A DNA stretch of 64,000 bases from Craspedostauros australis (taxonomy: Eukaryota > Bacillariophyta > Bacillariophyceae > Mastogloiales > Achnanthaceae). The stretch spans positions 142,405 through 206,404 of the forward strand of contig JAMXDE010000070.1 in NCBI GenBank assembly GCA_026770025.1. Reading direction: 5' to 3'. The position numbers and the translations under genes were made by a program. This document shows, piece after piece, positions 21,547-32,016 of the stretch. The notes beneath the pieces are model-generated. The model saw only the letters and a program-made list of their open reading frames with translations, searched no databases and was not told where the DNA came from. Each line of letters starts with the position of its first letter. Position 1 is the stretch's first letter.

Positions 21547-22031
21547 GATTGCGTCGGTTGAGTTGGATTGGATTGGATTGATACAATTAGATTGGCGCAA
21601 TGTAATGCTATGCAATGCAATGAAGTACAAGAGCTATACTATTTTGATGATGCTTCTGGACACGCACTCTTGAGGGAATGGCAAGAGAGAGATGATGCAG
21701 TGGATCCTTTCCCTCTTGTGATGTTTGTGGAGGCGCGAGTTCGCGCCAACAACACAAACAAGAAACAAACCACGAATCGTTCGGTTGGAGAATGCTATTG
21801 ACTTAGCGCTTTGTTACTCGTGTATTTGCAGAATTGGTCCAAAAACAGATGAAAGAAATCATGATACGACGATTTCAAAAGAGCTAATGATACTAAACCC
21901 ACGAAGGGAGACAGATCAACCATTCGTTCCTCCTACCCTACTTCCATGTTTCCTGCTGTTTGCGACGAATCAAACGGCAGAATGGGGTACTCTACTATTG
22001 CATTGCATTATACTATCATGTTCGGCAATCT
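21547..22031. other. Intergenic region between two minus-strand genes
   Basis: 485 bases holding the likely promoter of the DHHC gene (right of 21,546) and the 3' flank of the next gene. A run of ATGCAATGCAATG-type repeats lies at 21,603-21,622. No gene is seen. Confidence 0.4.
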
Positions 22032-23225
22032 CTACTTGCTGCTGCTGGCCAAGATGGCCATGGCCGACACTCCCACACCGACACCCGCCGCAAAGCTCGC
22101 TGCCGCAAACGATCCAACCGACGCATCCTTCGCCTCCACGCTGCGCGATGCAGCCTGCTGCGCCGTCCGCAACTTTTTGGGCGCCGCCGCCACGATATCC
22201 AACGTCAGCTCATCGTTGAGGATATGGATCTTCGTGTTGGCCAGCATATCATCGAGAATGCCCAAGACCAGCCCGTACAACGAGGCATGCATCTGCGCCA
22301 CGAACTGCTTGCGCACGAACAGCGCATCCCACCATCCCAATTCCTCGTCGATGCCCGAATCCTTGGCGAATGCCACGAGCTGCTGCATGTCGACCTTGGA
22401 TAGGGACGACGCGGCTTGCACGGCGCTTTGTTGCATCGCGCCATCATCGGCGGCGTCAATGACGAACCGCAACTGATGACCGCACACCTGCAACGCGAAC
22501 GTTTGCGAGACGGCCGTGAGGATACGAAAGATGATCTTGATGCAGTTGGTGTAGATCTGTCGTTCCAACGCGTCGGGCACCATGCTGAAGTTGATGGCCT
22601 TGTTGCTGATGAGCCGCTCGGCGACGTCCTCCAGGATCTTGTCGTCGATCATGGACTTTTCGGAGGCCGAAGAGAGGAAGAGCTTGCGCTGTGCTTGATG
22701 CGCATCGTCGTCGTCGTCGTCGTCTCTGTTCTGCTTGTGCAGACGGATCTCATGCGCCAGGAGGGTCGTGCCGTTGATGGAGCCGATGGCGGAGTAGAAG
22801 GCGCCGATGGTGAGCTGGATGGTGGACTTGTAGATGCGGCGTTCGATGGAGTCGGGGATGCTGGAGATGTTGATGGTGGGGTCGTTCAGGATCTGCGTGA
22901 CGAGCTCATCGATGTCTTCCTCTGGCACCGTGCCGCACCACTTGGGTGTTGGTTCTTCCTTTGTTGCTTCCTTCGGTTCTTCCTTTGCATCACACAGCGT
23001 GGCGGAACTGTCCTGCAGACACGAGGAGGATCCCGCAGCAACCAACAAGGTGGCGCCTGCGATGGCAAACGCAGACGACGTGTTGGGCGTCGCACCAGCC
23101 TGTCCAGAAGCGCTGCTGCTGAATGCAGTGGCCAAGGATCGGTGGGAGGCCCTCGTCGCGACCATTTTGGTCTGCAGCTGCTTGGAAGCCAATCGCACGA
23201 GACTCGTCATGCTTCTCATCGTCAT
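22032..23225 (-). CDS. Membrane protein with internal duplication, probable mitochondrial targeting
   Basis: 397 residues from the Met at 23,225 (the frame is open to 23,360, but the extra part is Thr-rich leader-like). The first 35 residues are basic, Ser/Leu-rich and lack acids (MRSMTSLVRLASKQLQ), like a mitochondrial presequence. A small-residue hydrophobic span lies near 51-66 and a Gly/Ala-rich span at the very C-terminus. Between them, residues 105-162 and 197-256 are repeats of one another: both contain an I/F-N pair, then [IV]PD[SA][IL]ER[RQ]IY and a hydrophobic helix ending near H[EQ][IL]R[LF]. An Asp run and Lys/Glu-rich linkers separate the parts. I do not recognise the family. Confidence 0.6.
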   Translation of the reverse strand: MTMRSMTSLVRLASKQLQTKMVATRASHRSLATAFSSSASGQAGATPNTSSAFAIAGATLLVAAGSSSCLQDSSATLCDAKEEPKEATKEEPTPKWCGTVPEEDIDELVTQILNDPTINISSIPDSIERRIYKSTIQLTIGAFYSAIGSINGTTLLAHEIRLHKQNRDDDDDDDAHQAQRKLFLSSASEKSMIDDKILEDVAERLISNKAINFSMVPDALERQIYTNCIKIIFRILTAVSQTFALQVCGHQLRFVIDAADDGAMQQSAVQAASSLSKVDMQQLVAFAKDSGIDEELGWWDALFVRKQFVAQMHASLYGLVLGILDDMLANTKIHILNDELTLDIVAAAPKKLRTAQQAASRSVEAKDASVGSFAAASFAAGVGVGVSAMAILASSSK

Positions 23226-24237
23226 CGTTTGGTGCAGTCTGTTGACGTTGCGTTTGCAATTCCTTCGTGCCTGCTGCCACTCTCTTGATGTTGTTGATGT
23301 TGATGTTGTTGTTGTTGTGAGTATCACCCTGCTGCTCCCAGAGAATGTCCACCCCATCACAGACAGAACGGAATCGAATCAGCAAGGGAAGATCTTGCAT
23401 CTCGCGCAGCCGAACGTGGTCGTGTCCACAGTGATGATTGCGAACATTCGCGAAGAGAACACAAGAGAGAAAACGAGAAAGATGTCTGAGAATCGCAATG
23501 TGGTCCGATTGGTCGCAACATAGTTAGATCTGTGCAGTCGATGGAGTCGGATGCGAGGGAAGTCCGAAATACCGTTACTTGAACGGTTCACACAGTGACT
23601 GTTGACATCGTTGTTTTATCCATCTTGCTCCCTTGTGTCAAGAAGACGTTTCGTATCTTTGATATTTATGCTACTGATGTCGCAGGCCACCTATGATTGG
23701 TGGATTGGGTGTGTTCTCTGCAAGGAGAGGGACATCATGACGGGCTTAATTTCGGCGACAGCGAACCAAGAAGTCGTGAAAGAGAGAAGAGCGTGTGTGG
23801 CGTGAAGAGTCATGATGGTGATGGATTGTGCACGTATTGCGACCGATTGCGTGATTACTTTGGTTGTCCTTGTTTGCCTCCAGGCAGTCCGTTTGAGACA
23901 CAATTTCTGGTTGACAAATTTCGGCAAGCCGTTGGTCGATCGCGTGTTGCGCTAACACGCTCGAGTGGCCAAATCATCTCTCTTGTGGGTGCGCAAATGG
24001 TGGCCAGAAATCTCCACATGTGACATCGCAAAAATCGGCCATTGATCACAATTCAAGAGTCAATCGAAGAGAGGGCGACCAACAAACTCAAACGGAAAAC
24101 CTGGAGTATTGCCGATCCGAAGCCTCTCTTCTTGGTGCTCTCTTTGTGCCAGAGTGGCTGACAGTTGACGGTTGACGGTTGACTGTTGACGGTTGACAGA
24201 GTGGTGGGCAGACTTGATTGATTGACGGGGCCGCATC
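23226..24237. other. Divergent intergenic region
   Basis: About 1 kb between the divergent starts of the membrane protein and the TPR gene. Short plus- and minus-strand frames inside show no domain. A tandem GTTGACG repeat sits just before the TPR start. Confidence 0.4.
24164..24197 (+). repeat. Tandem 7-base repeat (GTTGACG)
   Basis: Five consecutive GTTGAC[GT] units in the presumed 5' leader of the TPR gene, 40 bases before its ATG. Each contains TTGAC, the core of W-box sites in plants. Whether it is bound in this organism is unknown. Confidence 0.7.
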
Positions 24238-26568
24238 ATGAAGGCCAACAACGGCAATAACGATGACCACATCATCAAAAACCGCAGCAACAACCACAGA
24301 CGAGCAAAGCCGCCACGGAACAGTCCTGCGAAGTCACATGCATCGGCAGCAACGGCTCCGAAGCGACCCACCAACTCCGGCTTTTCGTTCCTATCCTTGA
24401 AAGAGGACGCACCGCAGAACAGCGTTGGCGTCAGCACCCACAACCACACCACCAACACCTTCACGCATCTGGACAGCGTCACCAACTCCAACAAACAGCG
24501 ACGCCGCTGGAGACGCTTTTCGTTGCGCAAGCGTCGCACAAACGACATTGACAACAAGCAACAACAGCGCAACAAGCTGCTGCAGCTCGCCAAGAACACC
24601 AAGACGAACGCCATGAGATTGTTACGTCGGCGTTCCCACAAGGAGTCGGAGTCTTCCACGGCCGCGTTTGGCAGCATCCATCGGTATCGTCGTCAACGTG
24701 CTGCTGCTGTGGACAAAGATGACAACCATGTCAACGAGACACCACCAACAGAGATTGCGCTGGTCCCAAACGAACTCATCCCCGAACCCCCGATTCCCAA
24801 TAGCCCCACGGGCGTCATGGAGTTTGCGCAACCAATGACGGACATCGACGATGATGACCAAGAAGGCGACGTCAAGGGACTTTCGCGCCCCGCCGTTGCG
24901 ACTGGCAATGCAGAAGAAGGCAAGGCCAAACGCGGAAGCAGCGGGTTGCTCAACGCCATCACCACCATCGCCAGACGCAATAGTGCCAACAGCAACAACA
25001 ACAACAACAACAACAATGGTGATAGCAACAACATTGGCGACACCAAGGCCAAAGGCAATAGCAATAGCAATGGGAACAACAATGATGGCAACGATCAGCA
25101 GGATGAAGACGAGGCCAATGACTCGGTCGCCTCTCGCAGTGTCATCCCCATGCGATCAAGATCGCTCATGCTGTCTCCCGCTGTCATGAATGATACAATG
25201 CTGGCCAGCGGTGCTGTGGGGGATGATGACGACAACGAGAGCAATGACAATGCCATACTACGCATCTCATTCTCCACAGCTCCCACCACCCCCATCAACA
25301 ATGACAACAACTCTGCATTGCCATCACCTGCAACGCAATCGCTGTCTCCAAACGGCGTCGCCACCAACTCCGTCACGTTCGTTGGCATGATCATCAACGC
25401 GATGGGTCAGACGATCCACGTCTTCTGGATGATCATCGAGACCGTTCTCCTCCTGCGCCTCTTTCGACGCATCTTCCGCAAGATCCTCAGGTTGCCACGC
25501 AAGATCGTGGCGTCCGCGACGTTCCGCACCAGGCTCATCTTCGGCACGAAACGCAAGTTGCCAGTCTACAATTTCAAACGCACCAAGGCCGAAGACGCGA
25601 CCATTGCCTACTGGACCAGCATGGTGGCGACGCGAACCACCACGTACGGCGAGAACCACCCCCGAACAGCGCAAGCCTACTTCGATCAAGGCCAGTGCTT
25701 CATGAAGGTTCACGATTACAAGGCCGCGCTGCGTGCCTTCCTCTCGGCGCGTTTCGTGTGGCAGCAACACGACGGCCCGCACTCGCTGCGCGTGGCAAAG
25801 GCCCTCGATGCGTCGGGTCAGGCCATGGTCAAGGACGTGCGCTTCCTCATCAGCCAGTTCGATCAGGATCGGTACGGCTACGCGCATGAGTGGCATTCCG
25901 AGATGCTGGAGCATGCCCAGGATATGCTCGAAGAAGCCTATCGCATTCAGCGTGAGATTTACAACGAGACCAAGCCTGTGCAGCGGCTTGTTCCAGCGCG
26001 GACGTCGCTGACGGCCGACGACAAACCAACCAAGCTGAAGCGGTCGCGTTCCAGGCACAAATTCCAAAAACTGGCCTCCAAGCTCACCGTGTCCATACCA
26101 TCGTCGAAGGGATCGGCGCAGACCGCCACGACGGAACCCACTAGTGCGAGTGGCAAGTCCGCAACGACCGCGGGCCCAACTTCAGCACCCAGCACACCTG
26201 CCTTGCTTCTTTCCGATCCAGTGCCCCTTACCCGCTCGCCGGACCACGTCGACTGCCTCGAAACCTACAACAAACTCGCCAGCGTCAAGCTGTACCTCGA
26301 AGAGTACGAACTGGCGAGCCTCATGTTCAAGCGCGTCATGCTGCAACGCCACGACTGGTTCGGACGACAGCATCCCTCCGTCGCCATCGCGGCGCAGTGC
26401 ATCGCCAATGCTTACGTACAGTGCGGCGATCATGGCCGTGCCATCAAGTACTTCAATCATGCGCTTCACATTTATCAGCACATGCGCATGAAGCCGAGCC
26501 CCAATCTGATTCGGCGTTTGTTGCGTTCGCGCGAGAATGCATCGAAGCGCAACGCGCCCGTTGGTTGA
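24238..26568 (+). CDS. TPR-repeat protein with disordered N-terminal half
   Basis: 776 residues. The first 380 are basic and then Asn/Asp/Ser-rich low complexity, including a long Asn run near 245-260. A hydrophobic segment (about 382-415: TFVGMIINAMGQTIHVFWMI, then VLLLRLF) may be a membrane anchor or buried helix. TPR-like helical pairs follow at about 466-526 (YGENHPRTAQAYFDQGQCFM, then YKAALRAFLSAR) and 672-750 (YNKLASVKLYLEEYELASLM, then HPSVAIAAQCIANAYVQCGD). The pattern of E-x-HP-x-[TS/V]A and W/Y/A spacing is that of kinesin-light-chain-like TPRs, which bind peptide partners. A Ser/Thr-rich linker splits the two TPR blocks. No enzyme domain is seen. Confidence 0.75.
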   Translation: MKANNGNNDDHIIKNRSNNHRRAKPPRNSPAKSHASAATAPKRPTNSGFSFLSLKEDAPQNSVGVSTHNHTTNTFTHLDSVTNSNKQRRRWRRFSLRKRRTNDIDNKQQQRNKLLQLAKNTKTNAMRLLRRRSHKESESSTAAFGSIHRYRRQRAAAVDKDDNHVNETPPTEIALVPNELIPEPPIPNSPTGVMEFAQPMTDIDDDDQEGDVKGLSRPAVATGNAEEGKAKRGSSGLLNAITTIARRNSANSNNNNNNNNGDSNNIGDTKAKGNSNSNGNNNDGNDQQDEDEANDSVASRSVIPMRSRSLMLSPAVMNDTMLASGAVGDDDDNESNDNAILRISFSTAPTTPINNDNNSALPSPATQSLSPNGVATNSVTFVGMIINAMGQTIHVFWMIIETVLLLRLFRRIFRKILRLPRKIVASATFRTRLIFGTKRKLPVYNFKRTKAEDATIAYWTSMVATRTTTYGENHPRTAQAYFDQGQCFMKVHDYKAALRAFLSARFVWQQHDGPHSLRVAKALDASGQAMVKDVRFLISQFDQDRYGYAHEWHSEMLEHAQDMLEEAYRIQREIYNETKPVQRLVPARTSLTADDKPTKLKRSRSRHKFQKLASKLTVSIPSSKGSAQTATTEPTSASGKSATTAGPTSAPSTPALLLSDPVPLTRSPDHVDCLETYNKLASVKLYLEEYELASLMFKRVMLQRHDWFGRQHPSVAIAAQCIANAYVQCGDHGRAIKYFNHALHIYQHMRMKPSPNLIRRLLRSRENASKRNAPVG

Positions 26569-26674
26569 GTTGAGTTGAACGCAATTCGTTCATGATTCAC
26601 AAAACAAAGCAAAGCAAGGCTCTCAGTTAAGATATGATAGCTATTGTTCAGTTAACTCGTTTCCATTCAGTACT

Positions 26675-27685
26675 TTAATGGCCATACGCCGCGGCCTTTT
26701 CGAGATCGGCACCCGTCTTGAGCTGATCCTCCGGCACGCAGAACTTCTTCATCTGGCTCATGTCGAACTCCGACATGTACAGCTTGTGTCCCCACAGGCC
26801 TTCGCCCCAATCCGACAGCTGACACAGATGCTGGTACCCGAAGCTCTCGAGACGCTCCTTGAGCCCCTCCTTGATGCGCTCGACCGTGAGCAGCTTGATC
26901 GTGTAGGTCTCCAATGGAAAGCTCGCCATGATGTACTCCTCCGCGCCTTCCACGTCGAGACTCATGTAATCGATGATGTGCGGCACGTCGTACCGCTCGA
27001 AGATCTCCAGCAGCGTCATCGTGTACTCCTGCTTCGGCAGATTCTGCTTCTTCCTGCGCTTGTTGTCGAACTCCTTGCGCACGATGCCGCCGAACTCGCC
27101 CTTGTAGACAAAGTCGATGGGTTCCATGCGCTGCGTGCCCACGACGGCCGCCACGACGTGGCAGTGCGGGCGGAAGTGGCCCAATCCGTACCAGTACTCG
27201 GGGTTGGGTTCGATGCAGAGGCCATGCCAGCCGTGGTACTTTTCCAGGGCCAGCGAGTTGCTGTGGTGGATGGCGTCGTTGGCGGCGAGATCGACGAAGA
27301 AGCCGTTCTGCTTGTGCTTGAGCAACGACAGGATGGTCTCATCCTGATGCACCTGCGAGAACCACTGCGCGGATTCCTGCAGCTTTTCGGTGGAGCCGTA
27401 GAAGATGTCGATGCTGTGCCAGCCGTCCTCTTCGGTGCCCGTGCGCGGTCGGTTGGCCTCGTTGCGCTCGTCCTGGTGGATCTGTTTCTGGGCGCGTTGC
27501 AGTCGATGCAGTTCCTCGATGGCGTTCGCGTCGAAGATGGTCTCGTCCTTGGCGAAGTAGTATCCCAGCAAGGCGCCCACCAGCACCGACAGCAGCGTGT
27601 GCACGGAGACCACGGACGCACGCGATGATGACTGTCCGCTCTGGCGCAAAGAGAATGGGTTGCCGCGGCCTGTTTTGCGCGCCAT
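26675..27685 (-). CDS. FkbM-family methyltransferase-like protein, type II membrane
   Basis: 336 residues. A short basic N-terminus is followed by one membrane span (about 25-44), so the enzyme domain probably faces the Golgi/ER lumen. The FkbM layout is visible: DETILSLLKHKQNGFFVDLA with AND (residues 115-137, the SAM-binding loop I), GLCIEPNPEYW (156-165, acidic loop II), and IDYMSLDVEGAE (238-249), the family's D-x-EG-x-E motif. Members methylate hydroxyl groups of sugars or other small molecules; the acceptor here is unknown. Its 3' end faces the TPR gene across about 100 bases. Confidence 0.8.
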   Translation of the reverse strand: MARKTGRGNPFSLRQSGQSSSRASVVSVHTLLSVLVGALLGYYFAKDETIFDANAIEELHRLQRAQKQIHQDERNEANRPRTGTEEDGWHSIDIFYGSTEKLQESAQWFSQVHQDETILSLLKHKQNGFFVDLAANDAIHHSNSLALEKYHGWHGLCIEPNPEYWYGLGHFRPHCHVVAAVVGTQRMEPIDFVYKGEFGGIVRKEFDNKRRKKQNLPKQEYTMTLLEIFERYDVPHIIDYMSLDVEGAEEYIMASFPLETYTIKLLTVERIKEGLKERLESFGYQHLCQLSDWGEGLWGHKLYMSEFDMSQMKKFCVPEDQLKTGADLEKAAAYGH

Positions 27686-28654
27686 CGTGTGTGTGCGCTG
27701 CTAGGGATGACTGTGTGTGTTGTCCTGATGGATGTCGGGGACCTTTACTCAAGATGTTTGTGCCCAATGAAGAACTCCCCTGTTTGCATTCTTTTGCGAC
27801 AACCATTCTCGCAGAAGAGTTGACAGTTGAACTGCTTGAAGCGTTGGAGGAGACTGGTTTTGGTCATTTGTGACGCAAATTGGGTTTTGGAGGGTTGCGG
27901 TTTTATTATTGAAATGGATGTAGTTTCCATTGTGTCAATGGATTGGGAGTAGCGGTAGGTTATTTCTACGCACAGTTTGACTTCGCCTCACATTTCAGCG
28001 TGTTTGTGGTGAGATGTGATGGTGGTGGTTGTCCGTCCTCGACACTGGAGTCCTCACACCCACGCTCAGCTCCCAACAAGGCACGTTCCCAAAGGAGCAA
28101 GGTGTGGACTGTTTGTGGAAGAGAAGCGAGTGAGAGAGAAGCACGATAAGTGCATAATTGCTGTTGCTGTCTCGGTTCCCATGACACATGCGACGAGGAG
28201 CGATCAAGAATGAACATCAGAAATCAGACATGAGCCTCCTTGAAAGGAGGAGCGTGGGTGCGCGGGTGCACTAATGGGCGACTTTGTCTGCTCTTTAGCT
28301 CTCCCCTTGTGCCTCTTCATCCCACTCAGGGGTCACGTATAGTACAATGGTGGCTCCGCCATGCAAAGGTTTCGAACTTCGGGAGGGGGGAGGACGACCA
28401 ATGCTGCAGTGGTCGTTCCGCCTTTTCTGGAAATGTAATAGTAGTGTGCCTGGCATGTGACCTTCCTCGCCCATCGAATGTCATGCCGCGAACGAGAGTC
28501 ATGAGCAAAGTTGTATTCGTGTAGTCATGGCGATGCAGTTCGATCAGAACTCTCGGTCAGAGATGGACACATAGAGAAGTAGCCTTGTGTTCTCGATTGC
28601 GCTGATCCCTTGTACGGATCTCAAGTTGATGCGATCATAAAGACAGCACTCCGG
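27686..28654. other. Intergenic region left of the amplified array
   Basis: About 1 kb without a supported gene. Homology to the array's second monooxygenase copy begins only at about 28,655, so this is the unique flank of the array. Confidence 0.4.
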
Positions 28655-29608
28655 ATCGTACGAGCATGGCTGGTCCATCAACAACAAGCGAAAGCCATCC
28701 ACAGTACCATCTGCAACACACCACGATTTCACATCGCGATTTCACACCGCTCCACGCATTATGATATCCTCGGAACAGCAGCATCCAGAAAGATCTTCTT
28801 CGCAACGCCCATCTTGTCCACGATGAAGAAGAAAACATCCCGGGACTTGGCCAACGGCCCCGACAAGGCCTCCAGGTATGCCAGAAGACCACCGTCGTGG
28901 TGGCCGTGGTGGTGGACCGTTGCTTGTCCTTGTATTCTATCTGCAGGATGTCTTCAAGGCTGTTCCCGCCATTGGCTTATTCATCGCACTGCACATTGTA
29001 TTGCCAAATGGCATTGGTCAGACAGCAGGCGTCTTGGATGGCCTGATTGGTGCCCTGTCCCAGGAACGGTGGCATGGCGTGCGCCGCATCACCGCAGACA
29101 GTCAGGATGGCGGCCTTGTCTGCGCCGGTGCTTCCATTGCGGTTGGGATTGCGATTTCCGTTGATGGCCCTCATTGCCTTGGTCCATCGCGCAAAGGGTT
29201 TGTGGAAGTAGATCCCCAACTCGAAGAAAGAATCGGCATTGTCCATGAGTTGATTGATGATAGGCCTTGTGATGTGCTTGGCGATCTTGGCATCATCGAT
29301 CTACTGTCGCATCTGTTGCTGGATGCGTTTGGCCTCGGATGATGCCTTCCAAGCGACGGTCTCGTCGTTGGTGTCGATGGCGTCAGTTTTGCTGACTGTC
29401 TCGAAATTTGCGCCAAGGAGAGACCGGCGATGCCACCACCGATAACTGCGACCTTCCGTATTGGTTGGCGACTCTCATTCCAACTCCCACTCCTATTGCT
29501 GCTGCTGCTGCGTTGGAGTGAAGATGACGGGGATGGTGATGACAGTGAGTTCGTTGCCACCAACATGCAAGCGATGCAAATGGCACCAATCGTCCTCTTT
29601 TGATGCAT
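28655..29608 (-). pseudogene. FAD-dependent monooxygenase pseudogene, copy 1
   Basis: The start MHQKR at 29,608 leads into a signal-peptide-like segment (IGAICIACMLVATNSLSS) and the FAD-binding Rossmann motif VAVIGGGIAGLSLAQ near 29,400-29,450. The frame then breaks. The C-terminal FAD-binding segment reads ILTVCGDAAHAMPPFLGQG followed by TNQAIQDACC near 29,010-29,100, in a different frame, and a further C-terminal piece (VFFFIVDKMGVAKKIFLDAA) is seen in a third frame near 28,780-28,850. The two FAD motifs are under 400 bases apart, whereas intact enzymes have well over 200 residues between them, so the substrate domain is deleted. A homologous broken copy lies at 58,437-59,380. Confidence 0.85.
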
Positions 29609-30651
29609 CGGCCAAGCCGTTGCTGTCATTTCTGTCAATGCTGCTGTTGCAGTGATTCTTCTGGTTGTGGCTGTCTCTGTGGTTGGGCGATCAATGAGTG
29701 AGGAACCAAGTCAACCAGCCGACAGTGTTCGAAGTCTCTCTAGAAATAGAGAGAGAGGGAGAGACGGAGCATTGACATGCTCTGTGAATAGTAGATACTT
29801 GATGGCAACGGTGATCATCATGTGAGTGTTGCAGTTGTGACGATCTGCATCAGTATTCTGCAGCGATGTCTGCAGCGCCACCACCATGGCCATCATCATC
29901 GCCACAGAGTTCGCAACGATTGGGTGAAGCGAGATGAGTCCTGGATACGTTTGTTGTCGATTGAAACACGAGTGGTGTCATGCTCATCACCACCATTGCC
30001 ATGTTCCAACAAAACCCGAGAAACGACCCTGGCGCCCACCGAAGAAGTCATCGTGATGGATTCGTCGCATCGTGGATCTGCCCATTGCAGTCGTTCGATG
30101 ACATCCAACTGCCGAAGCACATTGCATGCATTCGTATGGTCTCGCGGTTGACTCCCTCAAGACCATCACGGAGGGATGTGCCTTCTCAGATTACACAAAC
30201 AATGGTATCACATGAAGAAGCATAACTGCACAGCGTGGCCAAGTCGGGCACAATCGAAAGTCGCATCGTGCGAGCGAGCGAGCGAGTTAGCCAGCTTCGG
30301 GTTGTGATGTACCTGTCCACGGTCGTACTATCATGCCATACCACACCACACCACACCACGCCATATGATACACCGTGGTGGAACTGCGCAAGTCCATGAA
30401 GGCGTGTTGACTGACGACACGTTGCTTCATGATCAATGCACAGGATCATGAAATGGAGGACAGCAAACTTGAGCAGATGAGCTCATAATCGCCATGCAAG
30501 CGCAGCTGATTTAGGACTGCATACTCTACCTGCTCTATCAGCTCTACTTGCTCTACTCGTACGATTGTACCACCAACAACAACAATCAACAACAATCACC
30601 AGCAGTAAACACAGCAACCACAGCGACATTAAGAAAAGGATGAACCGTAAC
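29609..30651. promoter_or_regulatory. Upstream region of A1 (array spacer)
   Basis: This spacer contains blocks repeated before every A gene: a (CT)n/(GA)n hairpin, a conserved block around 29,937-29,985, and a pyrimidine-rich CTCTAC-type run at 30,520-30,560 just before the leader. It probably holds the promoter of A1 on the right and that of the monooxygenase on the left. Confidence 0.5.
29734..29765. repeat. CT/GA inverted repeat (array spacer 1)
   Basis: GTCTCTCT is followed after a short loop by a run of AGAG ending GAGAC, able to fold as a hairpin. The equivalent site occurs in every spacer of the array. Confidence 0.65.
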
Positions 30652-32016
30652 ATGGATGCTGTTGCCAACACCAATACCAACACCAACCATGATCCGGACT
30701 TCAAGACTTTCTGGAAACAACTCCATGGCAAAGAGCTGCCACCGAAGACCGTGTTCACTCTGCACTACCCACCAGAAAAGCAGATCGACTGCTACAGTGT
30801 CACACCCAAGCGGATGGAATACTGGGACATGGCCATCGAAGCAGGATTCACCTTTAATGACTTGGAATCGATGGTGAAGCGGCGGCACGAGCACGTTGCT
30901 GTATCACCTTGTATTTTACTGAGCGGTTTGCCTGGCTTGTGCTGCGGGCTGATGCACATTCGATCCCTGAGTCTGGATTATGGCACCATTGACCAATTCG
31001 GAGAAGAAGACAAGCAAGTGATTCGCTTCGTACTTCGATTGGTTGCCGAACACCCACTCAAGTCTTCATTCGACAAAGGCATCGAATTGCCTCAACGCTT
31101 CGTGGAGATGAAACAGCTCCACGATATCCCTCTTGTGACAAATTGTGTGCATTTGGATTCATGTGATCTTGTTGATTGCGACAAGCTCATGTTCAACATC
31201 TCCCAAAACTCGAAATACGTTCAGTTCAGCGGCTGCAAGCTCGCCAATGGTGGCGCTGATTTGTGCAGATGGCTGTCTCCAAACAATTGTCGCGTCACCA
31301 GAGTATCCATTTTACTCACCCGTGTCACTTGTGATAGCTTGGCAAAGCTATTCCGGTCAAACAAGCGCATCAACAAGCTCAACATCAGTTTCTGTCGGCT
31401 CACCGACAGACAACGAATCTACTCGCGACAAGAAATCGATCAGATCATCCAACTCCTTTCAGATGCATCACACCTGAAGGAGCTTTGGGTTGCCAATGAT
31501 TGTAAGGGGTTATCGCGACAAGAACGAGATACATGGGGCGACATTTTTATATCGCTACTGGGAAACAAGAGCTTGTCATATTTCGGATACCGGCGCTATG
31601 GTGCTCCCAGCATGTTTGAGGTTCCGCCCCAGATCTCCTCGACACAAATGGAAGCACTTGAGCAAGCCATGGAGCAGACTACCCAACTCACCTGTCTCCG
31701 CATTTCTCCAAGCCTGCCCAACAAACATGCCCATTGGTACCATGCACTTGTTGAACGTACCTTGCGTCGAAATTATCGCACCAAGATGAGTTCAATGCCG
31801 CGTTCCCTTCCAACATGGTCGCGACCACTGGCCCTGTTTGGGGAGGTGCTGATGAGAATAAGCAAACGTCAGAGTAGACTTGATCCAGTGGGTTCCACGA
31901 ACGAGACTTTTCACATTCTGCTGCAGTGCAGTGACATGTTGAAACAGACGTGGGACGATCGTATTGCCGATCAGCAACGACCAGACACGACAGAAGAAAT
32001 AGCGCCGCAGCGATAA
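30652..32016 (+). CDS. A1: leucine-rich-repeat-like protein of the amplified array
   Basis: 454 residues from the Met shared by all six copies (MDAVANTN here); earlier in-frame Mets at 30,565 and 30,640 exist but are lost in A4-A6, which argues against them. After a 90-residue N-terminal part (FKTFWKQLHGKEL, then SVTPKRMEYWDMAIEAGF) the protein shows about eight LRR-like strand motifs: IRSLSLDYGTI, VHLDSCDL, YVQFSGCKL, VSILLTRV, INKLNISFCRL, LKELWVANDC, LSYFGYRRYGA and LTCLRISPSL. This resembles ribonuclease-inhibitor-type LRR solenoids, which bind other proteins. No signal peptide or membrane span is present, so it is probably cytosolic. It faces B1 across 441 bases. The LRR assignment is by eye. 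Confidence 0.65.
   Translation: MDAVANTNTNTNHDPDFKTFWKQLHGKELPPKTVFTLHYPPEKQIDCYSVTPKRMEYWDMAIEAGFTFNDLESMVKRRHEHVAVSPCILLSGLPGLCCGLMHIRSLSLDYGTIDQFGEEDKQVIRFVLRLVAEHPLKSSFDKGIELPQRFVEMKQLHDIPLVTNCVHLDSCDLVDCDKLMFNISQNSKYVQFSGCKLANGGADLCRWLSPNNCRVTRVSILLTRVTCDSLAKLFRSNKRINKLNISFCRLTDRQRIYSRQEIDQIIQLLSDASHLKELWVANDCKGLSRQERDTWGDIFISLLGNKSLSYFGYRRYGAPSMFEVPPQISSTQMEALEQAMEQTTQLTCLRISPSLPNKHAHWYHALVERTLRRNYRTKMSSMPRSLPTWSRPLALFGEVLMRISKRQSRLDPVGSTNETFHILLQCSDMLKQTWDDRIADQQRPDTTEEIAPQR

Noticed and set aside
20503..21561. 352-codon plus-strand frame
   Set aside because: Opposite the DHHC gene, with no domain of its own.
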